Positions 10,943-21,869 of a stretch of 64,000 nt of DNA are shown here, piece by piece. The notes under the pieces were generated by a model, which saw only the letters and a program-made list of their open reading frames with translations, did not search any database and was not told where the DNA came from. Origin of the DNA: Portulaca oleracea (lineage: Eukaryota; Streptophyta; Magnoliopsida; Caryophyllales; Portulacaceae). The stretch covers positions 23,164,317-23,228,316 of the forward strand of contig CM055876.1 of assembly GCA_029582165.1 (NCBI GenBank), given 5' to 3'. Within the stretch, counting starts at the first letter, position 1, and each line of letters starts with the position of its first letter. Made by a program: the position numbers and the translations under genes.

Positions 10943-12244
10943 ATAGGGAAACCAAAAAGGGCTCGAACTAGTAAGCCTTCTCGATCAACACCCCTTATGT
11001 CATCTTCTCTCGAGTTGAGAAGAACCCAACCGGCTACCTTCATCATGAGTTGCCCTCGTACCTAAGTTAATTTCCGTGGTGGGCCGCATAAAGCTCGCTA
11101 TGATGAACTCCAAGAGCGAAAGATCTATGCTCTGGAGGTTTGCATTGATGAGACAATTGATACTCTCTATTGTCGGTCTAGCTTTGACGTTATCACTCAT
11201 ATACTTGGTTGGGAAGCACTTCTCAACATCAAGGAACCAATTGTAGACCAACCCATGCTTGAGTTCATGAGTTCAATTCAAGTCTTTACTGATGGGTATC
11301 CTGAAGCCATTTTCAACTATAGAGTGGATGATAGGGAGATAGATTGTTTTGTTCAAGAGTTTTGCAAAGCTTTGGAATTGCCAGAGGATGGGTTATACTT
11401 CTTGGAGTGTGAGGACTTCGAAGAACAAGAAGCGTGGAAGAGTTTGACTTGTTGGAGAAGAACACCTATCGACTCGGAAGAAGGCTGTGTGAAATTTTAT
11501 TGCCCTGAAGAATCTTGAGCACGAGATTTCTGTAATCCCGCAGTCTGGTTATTCCACTTGGTAATTGCCAATGCAGTGTTTGGGCGAGATGAGGAATGCT
11601 CAAGCATCCGCAAGGAAGATCTTTTCATAATTTACAACACTTTGAAGGGGCGTCGAGTGAACTTAGGCTCGTGTATTCTACATTGGTTATGGGAGATGAG
11701 TAGGACGAATAACTTCACCAACTTGGGAATGGGTCATGTCATATGTCACTTTCTCCGAAAACAAGGATTTGGTTCCTACCTTCGGAAGTGGAAACCACGC
11801 TATATACCGATCCCCATTGATAGGGATTTGTTGATCCAAATGGAGATAATTTCCGAGCGTCAATCACGCACCGTTTACCATCATGCTTACGACGATAAGA
11901 GAACCCACATTCCGCTCGACCCCACTCATGCTGAGAAGTGGCTCGATATTGCAAATCCTGAAAATTGGTCGTGCGGGCAATTTTATGGTTGGCCAAGGAA
12001 AATTGGTGGTGCACCCATCCCTGTTTTTAGCTTGTTCGAAGAGTTTGAGGAGAGTGATCATGAAGAGATTCCCGGGAACTCAGCACAACATGGCAATTTG
12101 AACCAAGCTATTTCTTCAATCAAGAGCTTGGGTGCTGAGGTTCGTGAGCATAACAAACTCCTCTGTTCTCAAGTGAAGTTGCTCAAGGATCAACAAAAGA
12201 AGATTGTGAACATCCGACAACACCTGCATCGTCATGATGAGTGA
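10943..12244 (+). pseudogene. Athila ORF2 (formerly env-like; plant transposon protein domain), broken
   Basis: One frame runs from about 10949 to a stop at 12242-12244, interrupted by a TAA near 11060 and a TGA at 11516-11518. The N-terminus is basic (KPKRARTSKPSRS). It is followed by a conserved core with HKARYDELQERKIY, RRTPIDSEEG and LGMGHVICHFLRKQ. The C-terminal 50 residues look like a coiled coil (SIKSLGAEVREHNKLL...). This matches the extra gene downstream of integrase in Athila elements. It was once compared with retroviral env, but I see no signal peptide or membrane anchor. Its function is unknown. Confidence 0.75.
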
Positions 12245-14611
12245 TTCCGCCAACAAAACCACTTCTTGCAAGATTGGGGTTTTCACCATTACACTATTGA
12301 GGGTCATATCCCGGCACCTCTGGACTACGAAAATCCTACTACCCGTCTTTCTTTCCGCTCCAACCCCAACCTCCTCCGGGAGGATCCGCTTGAGGGACAG
12401 TTTGTAAGTGTCCCTGCCCCCACTTGATCCTTTTCATTGCTTTCATGTTTTACTATGTAAAATGTAAGTGTGGGGGGTGCCTCATCGGGAGGTTTGGACG
12501 GGAAGGCTTTGTGGTTTTGACGTGTTGGTGTCTCGGGTCCTTTTGGTTTGTTCTGATGTTGCTCTCAAGGTTGGTTGGGCATGGCTTGTGGTGGTCATAT
12601 CTTGGTTGTATTTTGGTTGTCTTTTGGTTGTAGTTGGGCTGTCTTGGTTGGTTGTTGGTTGTTCTTTTGGCCGGTGGTGGTTTATTTTGCCTTGTGTAGG
12701 TTGTATTTTGGGCATGTATGGTTGGGACAGCATGTAATGAATGGTTGTTTTTGATGAAATGAAATGAATCAAGTTTGTTTGGTCAGTTTGGGATGAGTTT
12801 CGCCCTTATTTCCCGCCTCAATGAATGAGATTCGGAGATAAGGTTTGTCATTGGCAATGTACATATTGTTAATAGTTTTCTTCTCTTCTTTTTAGTTCTT
12901 CTTTGTTTAGAAATTTAGTTAGATAGTTTTCTTTTGATTTTGTTTTCGATCTCGCATGCGGATTTTGTCATGTATAAATTCGTCTTTTGCTCTAACATCA
13001 TTTCGATTCAATTGAACGATGACTTCGGATCACGGCTTGAACATCTATGAAGAGTCCGAGGTAATATCTTTCCACCTTGCTCTTTCTTATGTGAATTATT
13101 ATTCTGATCCGTCGCATGCTTGGTTTTCTTTTGGGTGGCGAACCCCTTTGAATGTCTGTGTTGGGTTTATCTTGTTGTTGGAGCCGTGTGGGCTCGGGCC
13201 GCCACCATTTGTTGATTAGCTGTTTTGTTTGTTGTTTCTCTAAGTTCTCTACCCTTTTTCATGTGACACCTTCCCACAATGAGGACATTGTGTCGTTTTA
13301 AGTGTGGGGGAGAGGGGGGAAGTTTTTGCTCTGAGGGTAGATCACCTAGTCTTTGTTTTTTTTTTCCCGTAGTTTTTGCCTAAAATTTGATCATTTTTGT
13401 GTGAAAAAGGAGAATAAAGGGAGTGAAAACCTTAAAGTTTTCTTTCGGTTTTCGTTTTCGCTTTGTTTTTGCGTTGTTTCTTGGATCTTGTTGTCGAAAT
13501 TGAGAAGCCGTTCTTAAACTTCTTTAAAAGAAACCGGTCTGAGCGTTTTTGACCCTGTCTCGGGTACTAGTCATGACTTACCTCTTTAGATCTCCTTCAT
13601 TGAGTGTCTAATGAAACTCCCGATTCCTTTCTCGTTCTGGTTGAAACCGGGAGGCTCTAGGAGTTTGTGTCCGAGCTTGTTTCTTTTTTCCTCTTTAGCA
13701 AAAGCAAAACCAAAGTTAAAAGCAAAAGCAAAAAGAAAGAAAATGAAAGCAAAAGCTTAATAACCGGATTAAGTGGGGAGAGTCGGCTGAACGACATCAA
13801 ACCACCATAAAGCTAGACGACCTACACAGAGCTGGTATTAGCGGTACGGCGCTATTTCCCCTTAAGCTCCTCCTATACCGAATTCTCGACGGAGGTGTGT
13901 ATGGAAAAGCCGTGTTGGGAGGGTAAACCCCGTATTATGGGCCGTGCAATTCCTGCAAAGCTAGCCTCGACCTTTAAAAAAATTTCGTTAGGAAAACCCA
14001 ACCCAAAAAGAAAAGTTTAAGTGTTAATAAAGCGTGGAGCCTCTCCTTGCATCACCTACAGCCCTCACCAAGCCAAGGGCGACCAAATGTGAGGAAGGGC
14101 AACTCTTTTCTTTTCCTTGCTCGTTTTGTTTGTTTTTGAGCTCGGGCATGAGTCTTTGGAGTCTTTTGGAATTGGTTAGAACCCACTAACACTTATGCAC
14201 ATGGGGTTTTATTTGGCATTAGGTGTAGGACATCGAAAATCTCAAAGACTGACTTTTGCTCGGGATAGGTGCTCGTGAGACGCTCATAATGGTTCCTTTT
14301 GGAGGTTTAATAACGTTTTCCTAATTTAGATTTCGAGATCCTTTGAAGCGAAACTTTTGTTTTTCTTTCCTTTTGTTTTCATTGGTTTTGTTTTCACTTT
14401 CCCTCTCTCCTTTTTCTTTGGCTTTTGTGGGTATAGCCGCTACAAACCCCCACGAGTCCATCTCGTCCACCCGGGCTGCTGGGGGGTTCAAAGGGCTTGG
14501 TACATACGCTAAATGCACTCGTTTCTCTCCCACGACAGAGGAGTTTGTGTTAGTCTAGATAGTTTCTTGTTTTGCTTGGCTCGGGACGAGCAAAAGTTTA
14601 AGTGTGGGGGG
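12245..14611 (+). other. Athila 3' noncoding region with three polypurine-tract-like motifs
   Basis: No convincing coding region. G/T-rich sequence at 12470-12730 gives spurious frames. AAGTGTGGGGG-type tracts occur at 12465-12479, 13298-13320 and, directly before the 3' LTR, 14595-14611. Only the last is in the position of the working polypurine tract. An A-rich purine tract with repeats of aaaagc lies at about 13698-13760. Confidence 0.6.
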
Positions 14612-16092
14612 TGTTTAGACCCGATTTTGTATCTAAATAGCGGCTTAATTCTTAGGCTTTTGACTCGTTTCGTGTTTTAATTTCGTAACTTTTAATACGC
14701 TTTTGGTTATTTTGTAGATTTTGGAGTTTTTACTCAAAACGTGGTAAAAAGGGCCATTTTAGAGCCATTTTCGAAATCCCGAGGTTTCCCGGGTCTTGAC
14801 CGGGTCAAAGGCGAAGTGAAGAAGAATATCCAAGCCAGCCGAGGAGGACCGCAACTGCGGTCCCATAGACTGCAGCTGCGATGGTCGACCAAGGCTGGGG
14901 TAAGGAAGCAAGTAACCCGAGAAGGACCGCAGCTGCAGTCCCCTAGACTGCACCCGCGGTCTTGCGCAGGGAGAAGTCAAGAATCGCCTGAGTTTCGGAG
15001 GACCGCAGTTGCGGTCTCCTTCGGGAATCAGAAAAACAGCTATACGAAGTGCTGTGTTTTGAGTAACTAACTTGAGTTGTATATGTTACCTTTTGAACGA
15101 TTAGGTTAGGGGCAACTTTCTATTGTAATTTCAACACTTTAGCTTTCAATTAGAGTGAGATTAGTGGAATTTCTTAGTGATTAGTGAGTAATTACACTTG
15201 GTTTATTGCCTTTGCTGTGGATTTTATTGGAATTCTATTGAAGTTCTGAAGATTTATCTTATTTTGGAGCTTGGATTTCTTATTATTCTGGATCATCCTT
15301 TCATTGGCATCAAATTAATGAGCATTTCTTACCCTTACTCTCTTTAATTCATCTATTCACTTTACAATCTCTGTTTTTGTTGTTTGGTGATTGTTGTTAC
15401 TAGATTGTTGTTTTAATTATCTATATTCTTTGTTTTAAGCATGAATAGTGAAGTTATTATTGTTGTTAGCATGTTAGTTAAGATGATTAGAGGCTAGAAC
15501 CCTTATGGGTTAGGGAGAAACTAAGGATGTGAATGGTTGATTTGGATTGGGTTAGCAATTTAGGAGGTAATTCGCTATGGAGTCAATTTCCTAATCCTAT
15601 TCTTCCCTCAAGTGGGATGTATTCGAGATCGAAAGCTCTTGAATACATCCAACACTCGTTGGAAGGTGGGAATTGGGATAGTTAACGCTCGCCCACGAGA
15701 GTGGAAAGATGTTAACTAGAGAGTCCCGTTCCTCTAACCCTCCGGGTCCGTGGAGGACTTGTAGAAAGTTAATCCGGATTGCCTTGAAAAAGAAAACCCG
15801 GTGGGTTTGTTTTAATGGGACTGTCATTTGATTCTATTGATTTATTGCTTCCTGATTGCGAAACCTTCGTCCTAATTACTGTTTGCATCCCGAAATCTCC
15901 CGACACCCATAGTTTCTTTCTTGACCGAACCTTAGCCGTGTTTGCGTTCTGTTGTGCAGTCCTTTACCTGAAAACCTCTTATCGTCTAGTGATCCTTAAA
16001 TCTTACCTAAAGTCAGACTGTCATAGCCAAGGCCCCTAGCTCCTCGAGAAAAAGAACGATAAACAAAACAGGGGTACAAAAACCACGTTACA
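14612..16092 (+). repeat. 3' LTR of the Athila element
   Basis: Begins TGTTTAGACCC straight after the polypurine tract and ends ...cacgttaca before AT-rich host DNA. Compared with the 5' LTR it shows scattered, mostly transition differences, so the insertion is not recent. Confidence 0.9.
14846..15017. promoter_or_regulatory. Paired-palindrome array in the 3' LTR
   Basis: The five units start at 14846, 14867, 14924, 14945 and 15000. They keep the 21-bp pair offset and the 78 and 76 bp pair spacing of the 5' LTR, although several units carry single substitutions. Confidence 0.7.
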
Positions 16093-17272
16093 ATAAATAA
16101 GTTGAAATGTATAATTATCCTAAAGTATATTTTTATTGAAATTACTATATATTGATTAAAGAACTTATTAATCTTATTTATTGGGATATAATTTTTTACA
16201 AAATTTAATATTTAAAGGATATTCTATCAAAATTGATTTTTTTTTTCCAACTATCATAGTAAAAAAATGTAAGTAACATACATTATTACATTAATTCTAC
16301 CCTCAGAAAATTAAACTTAAAATATATTGATGAAAATTACTCATTACAACAAAATTCTATTCAGTAAGATATAAATCTTTTTAATATATGTTATTTATTT
16401 TTGATAAATTGATGGTTATAAATTTTCAATTATGATAGAATTTTTATTTTTTACAGTTATTTTGTGAAATAGTAATACTGTTACTAGTAAAGTATAACAG
16501 AATATTGAGGAGCTCAACAATTGTTGTGATGCTTGCTTCACTGGCTTGTGTACTTGTTTTCCCTCTCATTACACGAGGCCACTTGCTTCATTCATTAGCT
16601 TTCATTTATAGGAATATAGGATTCATACTAATTGTACTCTTTACTCTGTGCACCGCCGTAGGGATGTAGAAAAGGGGAGTGTGGGGTTTTGAGGTTAACT
16701 AGGTTGGTAGATGAATGTGTTATTTTTTTGATTTTTTTCCTTTTTCTATTCATATTTAATTTGGGGTTTGAGCTAAAATGTTAAATAAAATTAAATATCT
16801 TAAAAACTTAAAACTCCATTTTTTTATTTTTATGTATTCATGTTTCATTATATCTATTCTTTCAAATTTACAGCTTTTATATAACATAAATAAAATTGAA
16901 ATAAAATAACTACATTAGCAAATTCACTAATAATGTTTGACCCTTTACTTATATTTATAAATATTATTATTGTAAAAATAGGCTAATAGCATGACAATGT
17001 TGATTATAAAGGTGATTATCTATTTTTTCTATTTTTTGAAAAAAATAATTTTTTATAGTATATTTACTATGACAAATTCTTTTATTTCTACGACATCCCA
17101 AATCTATATTTATTATTAAAAATTGTAATAATTTTCCAAAACCAAAATAAAGAAATAAAATTTTTTGACTCGCACTATTTTTTAAAATATGAAATAAATT
17201 TATGTTTCTATTTTTTTTTATAAATACAGAAAAAAAATTATAACCCGTCGATGGGACGGGTAATATAGCTAG
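16093..17272. other. AT-rich DNA ending in a Helitron-like 3' terminus
   Basis: No gene. At 17244-17260 cccgtcgatgggacggg can form a hairpin with a 6-bp stem (CCCGTC/GACGGG). CTAG follows at 17269-17272, then T. A GC hairpin a few bases before CTRR next to a T is the typical 3' end of a plant Helitron. I could not identify the 5' end, so the extent is unknown. Confidence 0.35.
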
Positions 17273-18183
17273 TATTGGATTAGATAACGGAATTGAAGAA
17301 CTCATACATCAGGCAGGGTTGTTGATTAGTAGTTAGTCTATGTAAAGTTTATTTGAGATTCTTAGTTCGATAATCAGGGAAGACCATGGCATTTCGCTAA
17401 CTACTAGGATTTAAAATTCTAAAATGGCTGACAAAGCGTGATAGTGACACATATATTAGAGGAGGTTAAGTTTGAGTAAAACAGTATCATTAACCTTCTA
17501 CACTACAATTATGCACCCTTTGTCACTAAATTTTTAGAGTATAATCATGCAACCACCGCCAACCTCAATCACTGGCTTTGACCTATTGGAACGCCTAATA
17601 GTATAATCATGCTCTCTCCAATTCCTAGTATTTCTCATTTAATTATTTTTTATAATTTTCAATAATATTTTTTGAATAATAATTTTATAATATTATACTT
17701 AGAATATCATTTTTATTACAAATCGAATGTTACTATAAATAATGGTATAATATTAATTGAGAAATTAATTAATGATTAAATTAAAATTTTTAAAAGTTGA
17801 CCGAGACAATTTTCAATAAGAAAAATAATATGGAACGTAACATTGTAATCATACATGAAATTATCATATTTTAGGGAAAAAAGTAAAATACAATAGCTTC
17901 TTTATAGGGTTGTTGTTCTATAAATTTTATTACAAAAATTATATGATTAAAAAACTAACTCATCAACAAATTAATATTAAGGTATAATTAAAGTTTCATA
18001 AGAAAAGGTATCATATAGTTAAAAACTCATTTTAATAGGCTTATATGAATTTATTTATGTAAGTAAATTTCTCTTTTCTTTTTCTTGATAAAGAAAATAT
18101 GGATGAGGTGACATGATTCTAACGTCACAATCCAATTAGAGTATTGGGTTGGGTGTTGATTTGATGCAACTAAGAACTACGTA
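17273..18183. other. AT-rich intergenic DNA
   Basis: I see no coding frame, RNA gene or structured repeat here. Confidence 0.6.
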
Positions 18184-18477
18184 GGGCCTGTAAATTTGGT
18201 AGCAAAGTTGTAGTATGGTAAATGCTGAATTTTGGTAACTTTTGGTAACTTTTGATAATTTTTGATAATTTTTAGTAACTTTTGGTAACTTTTGATATGA
18301 GTAAACTTTTGATAAGTATTAAAAATATGTCAGTCTAAGATGTTTAATAAATAAATGTTAATTTTTTTTTGGGTAAATTTCGGTAACATTTGGTAATTTT
18401 TGGTAACTTTCGGTAACAATCGGTAACTTTTGGTAATTAATTACCTAACCCAGGATGCCCATGAAATTTACAGGGCC
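18184..18477. mobile_element. MITE-like element built of GGTAAC repeats
   Basis: Termini are GGGCCTGTAAATTT and AAATTTACAGGGCC, inverted repeats matching at 13 of 14 bases. They are flanked by GTA at 18181-18183 and 18478-18480. The inside is largely degenerate tandem ttttggtaac. No coding capacity. The 3-bp flank and GGGCC terminus suggest the PIF/Harbinger type. Confidence 0.55.
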
Positions 18478-18552
18478 GTAGTAATACATTTATTTCTCGA
18501 GTTACCTGATTTTTAATCCCATGCGAAAATCAAAACAAGTATCAAATATTTA

Positions 18553-18787
18553 GGCCATGTTCTTTTCTGCGGTTGGCAAACTGCGGTGCCACAGCATACC
18601 GTAGTTTGGCACAACTCACCACACTTTACTACAAATCATTACTTTTCTCTCTCCTCACTTTTCCCCTCTACGTTTTACATTCTCTCTCCTCACCTACCCC
18701 AACTACCAATAACCTATCACAATTTCACCACACCCACCACAATTCCACCACACCATTCCGCAAAATACCGCAGAAAAGAACAGGGCC
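18553..18787. mobile_element. Harbinger/Tourist-type MITE, copy 1
   Basis: The termini GGCCATGTTCTTTTCTGCGG and CCGCAGAAAAGAACAGGGCC are inverted repeats, flanked by TTA on both sides (18550-18552, 18788-18790). A TWA target duplication and a GGCC start are marks of PIF/Harbinger MITEs. The inside is C/T-rich and noncoding. A second copy lies at 61584-61828. Confidence 0.75.
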
Positions 18788-19154
18788 TTAATTTGTTTAA
18801 ATCAATTAAATTTCATATGGTTCTTTTTATTATCGTTACCGTACGCGTGAAGGGGAGGTGATGAGCTTGAGTAGTTGAATGGATTCGATAATCAACAAGA
18901 GCAAAGCCTTGAACACCCAAAGGTTGGATATGACCTAGAGCAAGGAGAGTCCACAACTTTAGGCCTAACACCCCACCATGATTATCTAGGAAAATCCACC
19001 AATAATAACTAAAGGAATGACTTGAAACACCACCAAATCACTTGGATAAAGTAATCAAGATTTTTGAGGAAAACTTAGGGAAAACCCTAAAACATGCATA
19101 AGCATAAGCATCAAGTCTGAAAAATCTATCTAAAACACGCTAGGAGGGGGTATT

Positions 19155-20275
19155 TGTTGAGCCTCGGTTTTATCACTTTTTACCTCGTTTTTATTGTCCT
19201 ATTGAACTTATCTAAGTTATTTAGTTTAAGTTTGATAGTGTTTTTGCCCATCTTTGCTAATTGAGACTAATTTATTTAATTGTCTTATTTTAGGCAATTC
19301 GAGTGCAAATGATGATGACAATAGAGGAAAAAGATTGGAAATAAGGAGCAAAAGAAGCCAAGGCAAAATTGGAATTTCCAGTTTGGCACACCCAGGTGTG
19401 CCAATCGGCACAGGTGCCCGTGCCAGATTGCAATATTTAGTTTTAAGTAGTTTTATTAATTAGAAAAAGACAGTTTTTCATTCTACGTTATTTTTCATTC
19501 TCAGTTTCTCTCTAGGCTTGAAGGGAGGTTTCCTCCCTAGCATCTCTAGTTCTAGGTTGAGATTTCCATTGAAGAATTTATGAATTCAAGAAGGAGATTG
19601 AATTTGGCTTTCAATTTGAGACTAAGTTCTTCTATCCCTTTCTCTTTATTTTCTTCTATGTTAATTTCTTGTTAGTTTTGTGTTGTATGGGTAGTAATTG
19701 ATGTGTTCGATGATGAATTAATCTTGTTTAGGCCTAATCTATCTAAATTTATGCTTGTAGTTAGAGGTTTTCTCTTGCCCACCATATGTTCGATGAAATG
19801 CTGGAGAGAGTTTTCATTTGTATTTCTTTAGGAAATTGATGAACGCCGAGAGGTGAGATTAATTTGCTAGTGTGGAGGAGAAAATAGTTAGGGTTTTGGA
19901 CATGAGAATAGTCGAATTCTAACTAGGTCTAGGGTTGCTATTCTTGTAGTTTAATTAGACTAACTCCATGAGAATAGGTAGTTAGAATAGTTAGACTAGT
20001 CCTTGATCCTCGAGAGAGGGCTTTGGCAAACTTTAATGGTGCGACCGATCGCTCTTAATTGCTTGTTTAGAATTGGTAGATTAGGTCGTTCAAATTGATT
20101 AGTTGTTGAATACCGATTTTGTTGCCTGAACATCTTTTTATTGCTTTCGTAGTTTGTCTTTTGATAATCACCATCCTTGGTTAATCAACCTAACATGAAA
20201 CACTTGAGTCCGCTTTGAGTGCTTCGAACACAACTCCCTGAGATCGACAACCGTACTCCCAAAAGTACGACAACA
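19155..20275 (+). repeat. 5' LTR of the CCHC element
   Basis: Runs from TGTTGAGCC to ...tacgacaaca, 4 bp before the primer site. It contains a palindrome pair at 19383-19426, 228 bp from the LTR start; the Athila array begins 235 bp from its LTR start. Confidence 0.9.
19383..19426. promoter_or_regulatory. Palindrome pair in LTR (TTGGCAC type)
   Basis: Two imperfect palindromes, the first with arms TTGGCACACC/GGTGTGCCAA (19383-19404), the second tcggcacaggtgcccgtgcc, start 22 bp apart. The 3' LTR carries the same pair at 24233-24276. Confidence 0.6.
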
Positions 20276-20279
20276 AAAT

Positions 20280-20297
20280 TGGCGCCGTTGCCGGGGA
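20280..20297 (+). other. Primer binding site (tRNA-Asp type) of the CCHC element
   Basis: TGGCGCCGTTGCCGGGGA, identical to the site of the large Athila at 4411-4428. Confidence 0.9.
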
Positions 20298-20389
20298 GTT
20301 ATTGCTTCCTAGGCTTTGAGTTTTCTTGAGGATTCTTGTTAGGTCTTTAAAATCCAAAAAAAATTAAAAATTTTGAAAAATCCAAAAAA

Positions 20390-21196
20390 ATGAATCTTCC
20401 CCACTTCCCTCAATATGAGCAAGAGTTGTTTTGTGCTTACCGGAATCGATTAGATGACAATCTTGCTTATTGTGCTCAATGTGGTTTTACTTATACAAGG
20501 TGGGAAGTATTGTATATTGTTGATGAGGGTGTGAATGTTGAGACTCGTACTCTTTTGGATTATTTCGGTTTTCAAGCTAAAAGTGAGTGCGAGGCTTCAG
20601 AATTGCTTAAATGGTTGATTTGGGATACTCGTGAGTTTGAGGAGGCTTGTTGTTCATCAGGTTCTTCTTTTGATCACCCTTGTGCTTTTCATGCTAAATC
20701 ATACTATGAGAACCAATATGTGAATGTTTGTCCCTCATCCCCTTGTGTTGATTTGCATACTCAATCTCCATTTGTAGATCAACCCAAGAATCCACATTTG
20801 TACAATTCCTCATATGCTTGTGATTCATGTTCTCTTTGCAGTTCTTTTGACCATGCTAGTAATTCATGTCCATACAATATTTCTGCGGAAGGTTATGCTA
20901 GAATTGCAAAATTGATAGAGACCATGAATGAGCAACTAGTTATACTTGAAAGTCATACGAGGGAACTTGAATCGTCGCATGATATTAACCTTATTTCATT
21001 TGCTAATAGGGCTAAGGATTATCTGTGTGATGATGATGAGTCTTTCATTCCTTTAAAGTCCAGACTAGAGGAAGAGATTGACCCTCCCCTTACTAAACCC
21101 AATGTTGTTCATGACGATAATTCTTCCAATGGGTCAGAGAATGCTTTTGATGAGTGTCATAATTGTGAGGAAACTCCTTTAAGGGAGTCATTGTAG
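20390..21196 (+). CDS. 268-aa CCHC zinc-knuckle protein of the non-autonomous element
   Basis: An uninterrupted frame starts at ATG 20390, 93 bp after the primer site, and ends TAG at 21194-21196. The first 90 residues contain several Cys (CAYRNRLDDNLAYCAQCGF). Around residues 145-158 lies CSLCSSFDHASNSC, a perfect C-x2-C-x4-H-x4-C zinc knuckle. After it comes a predicted helix (RIAKLIETMNEQLVILESHT) and an acidic C-terminus. I do not recognise the N-terminal domain as a standard gag core. The most likely role is a reduced Gag that binds element RNA, as in gag-only elements (TR-GAG). It is the only intact retroelement frame in the window. Confidence 0.7.
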   Translation: MNLPHFPQYEQELFCAYRNRLDDNLAYCAQCGFTYTRWEVLYIVDEGVNVETRTLLDYFGFQAKSECEASELLKWLIWDTREFEEACCSSGSSFDHPCAFHAKSYYENQYVNVCPSSPCVDLHTQSPFVDQPKNPHLYNSSYACDSCSLCSSFDHASNSCPYNISAEGYARIAKLIETMNEQLVILESHTRELESSHDINLISFANRAKDYLCDDDESFIPLKSRLEEEIDPPLTKPNVVHDDNSSNGSENAFDECHNCEETPLRESL

Positions 21197-21432
21197 TGGA
21201 TGTGCTATCTAATATTGTGCAAAATGTGTTTGTGTTCCATGATTCCGCTAACTCAATCCCAAGTTCTTATTTTTGTTCATCACTCTCATTAGACAAGGTT
21301 AAGAGGACACTCGCTATTATTTTCTCATTTTTACAAGTGTTTTCTTACTTACATTCATCTAAACTGTGCTCGCAGGTGTTTGATAAGCTCTTGCGAGCCT
21401 TAGTGGCATCCGAATTTCTTAGGTCAAGCTAA
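21197..21432 (+). CDS. Possible second frame overlapping the CCHC gene end
   Basis: A frame open across the CCHC stop, shifted by one base, runs about 78 codons to TAA near 21432. It is hydrophobic and has several Ser and Leu runs. It could be the former C-terminal part of the same protein after a frameshift, or a product of frameshifting at the stop. I do not recognise it. Confidence 0.3.
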
Positions 21433-21451
21433 GGACCTTAAATTAGCGCTT

Positions 21452-21469
21452 CTTGGGAGGCAACCCAAG
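21452..21469 (+). other. Hairpin CTTGGGAGGCAACCCAAG after the CCHC gene
   Basis: A 6-bp stem (CTTGGG/CCCAAG) with a 6-base loop lies about 20 bp after the second frame ends. A GGGAGG-containing relative (caaccgggaggaggta) follows integrase in the large Athila near 9965. The conserved position suggests a role in element RNA; none is proven here. Confidence 0.4.
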
Positions 21470-21762
21470 TTTATATACTTTCTAGTTTAGGTTTTTCTTT
21501 TGTCTTATTTCTTTATGTCTTTTTTGGTTGGGTAAAAATAAAAAAATTGAGTGCGAGAGTGTGTGTCATTATTGGGTGAAAGATTTGAGTGAAATAAAAT
21601 TTTTGTTGAGGTTGAATTCGATGTGAATTAATGAAAGTATGTTTGAGAAGTGTTGGTGGGTTGATTGAAGGTGTTTTGATGTTTTTATGGTGCGAATTGC
21701 AGGGTAAATATGTGTTTTGAATTCAAAGTTAACAAAAATTGCTGAAATTTTGAAACTACAAT

Positions 21763-21869
21763 TTGGCATATACCCACCCGTGCCAAATCGGCACACGCAA
21801 AACAGCAAGGTTGCAAAAACTCTAGGATGCAGGCATTCCCACCCGTGCCGATTGGCACGGCCGTGCCAA
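21763..21869. promoter_or_regulatory. Internal paired-palindrome array of the CCHC element
   Basis: Units with GGCA...TGCC symmetry have their GGCA cores at 21765, 21790, 21832 and 21854. The last unit is the perfect 18-bp palindrome TTGGCACGGCCGTGCCAA (21852-21869). Pair offsets are 25 and 22 bp and pairs start 67 bp apart. A pyrimidine-rich tract follows (about 21898-21970), as after the internal array of the large Athila. Confidence 0.6.

Larger units (their letters stand above)
2925..16092 (+). mobile_element. Athila-type Ty3/gypsy LTR retrotransposon (~13.2 kb, decayed)
   Basis: Two direct LTRs of about 1.48 kb flank an internal region in the order: tRNA-Asp primer site, gag, protease, reverse transcriptase, RNase H, integrase, long leader, ORF2, 3' noncoding region, polypurine tract. 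That order, the tRNA-Asp primer site, the peptide around AITLRSGRE and the extra ORF2 after integrase are Athila lineage marks. Every coding region is interrupted, so the copy cannot move by itself. No target duplication is visible, because the 5' LTR is preceded by internal element sequence. Confidence 0.9.

Noticed and set aside
10943..12244. Athila ORF2 as a true envelope protein
   Set aside because: No signal peptide, membrane span or fusion-type segment is visible; it matches the plant transposon ORF2 pattern with a C-terminal coiled coil.
12424..12772. Open frames on both strands in G/T-rich Athila 3' DNA
   Set aside because: Low-complexity sequence; no known domain, and lies beyond ORF2.
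14741..15070. Basic 109-residue frame over the 3' LTR
   Set aside because: Lies on the palindrome array in the LTR; its 5' LTR counterpart (3130-3384) differs at the array residues as expected for noncoding drift.
18573..18861. Open frames in the C/T-rich centre of the Harbinger-type MITE (also 61551-61833)
   Set aside because: Both MITE copies give similar frames because of the low-complexity CCACCACAATT-type repeats; there is no transposase.
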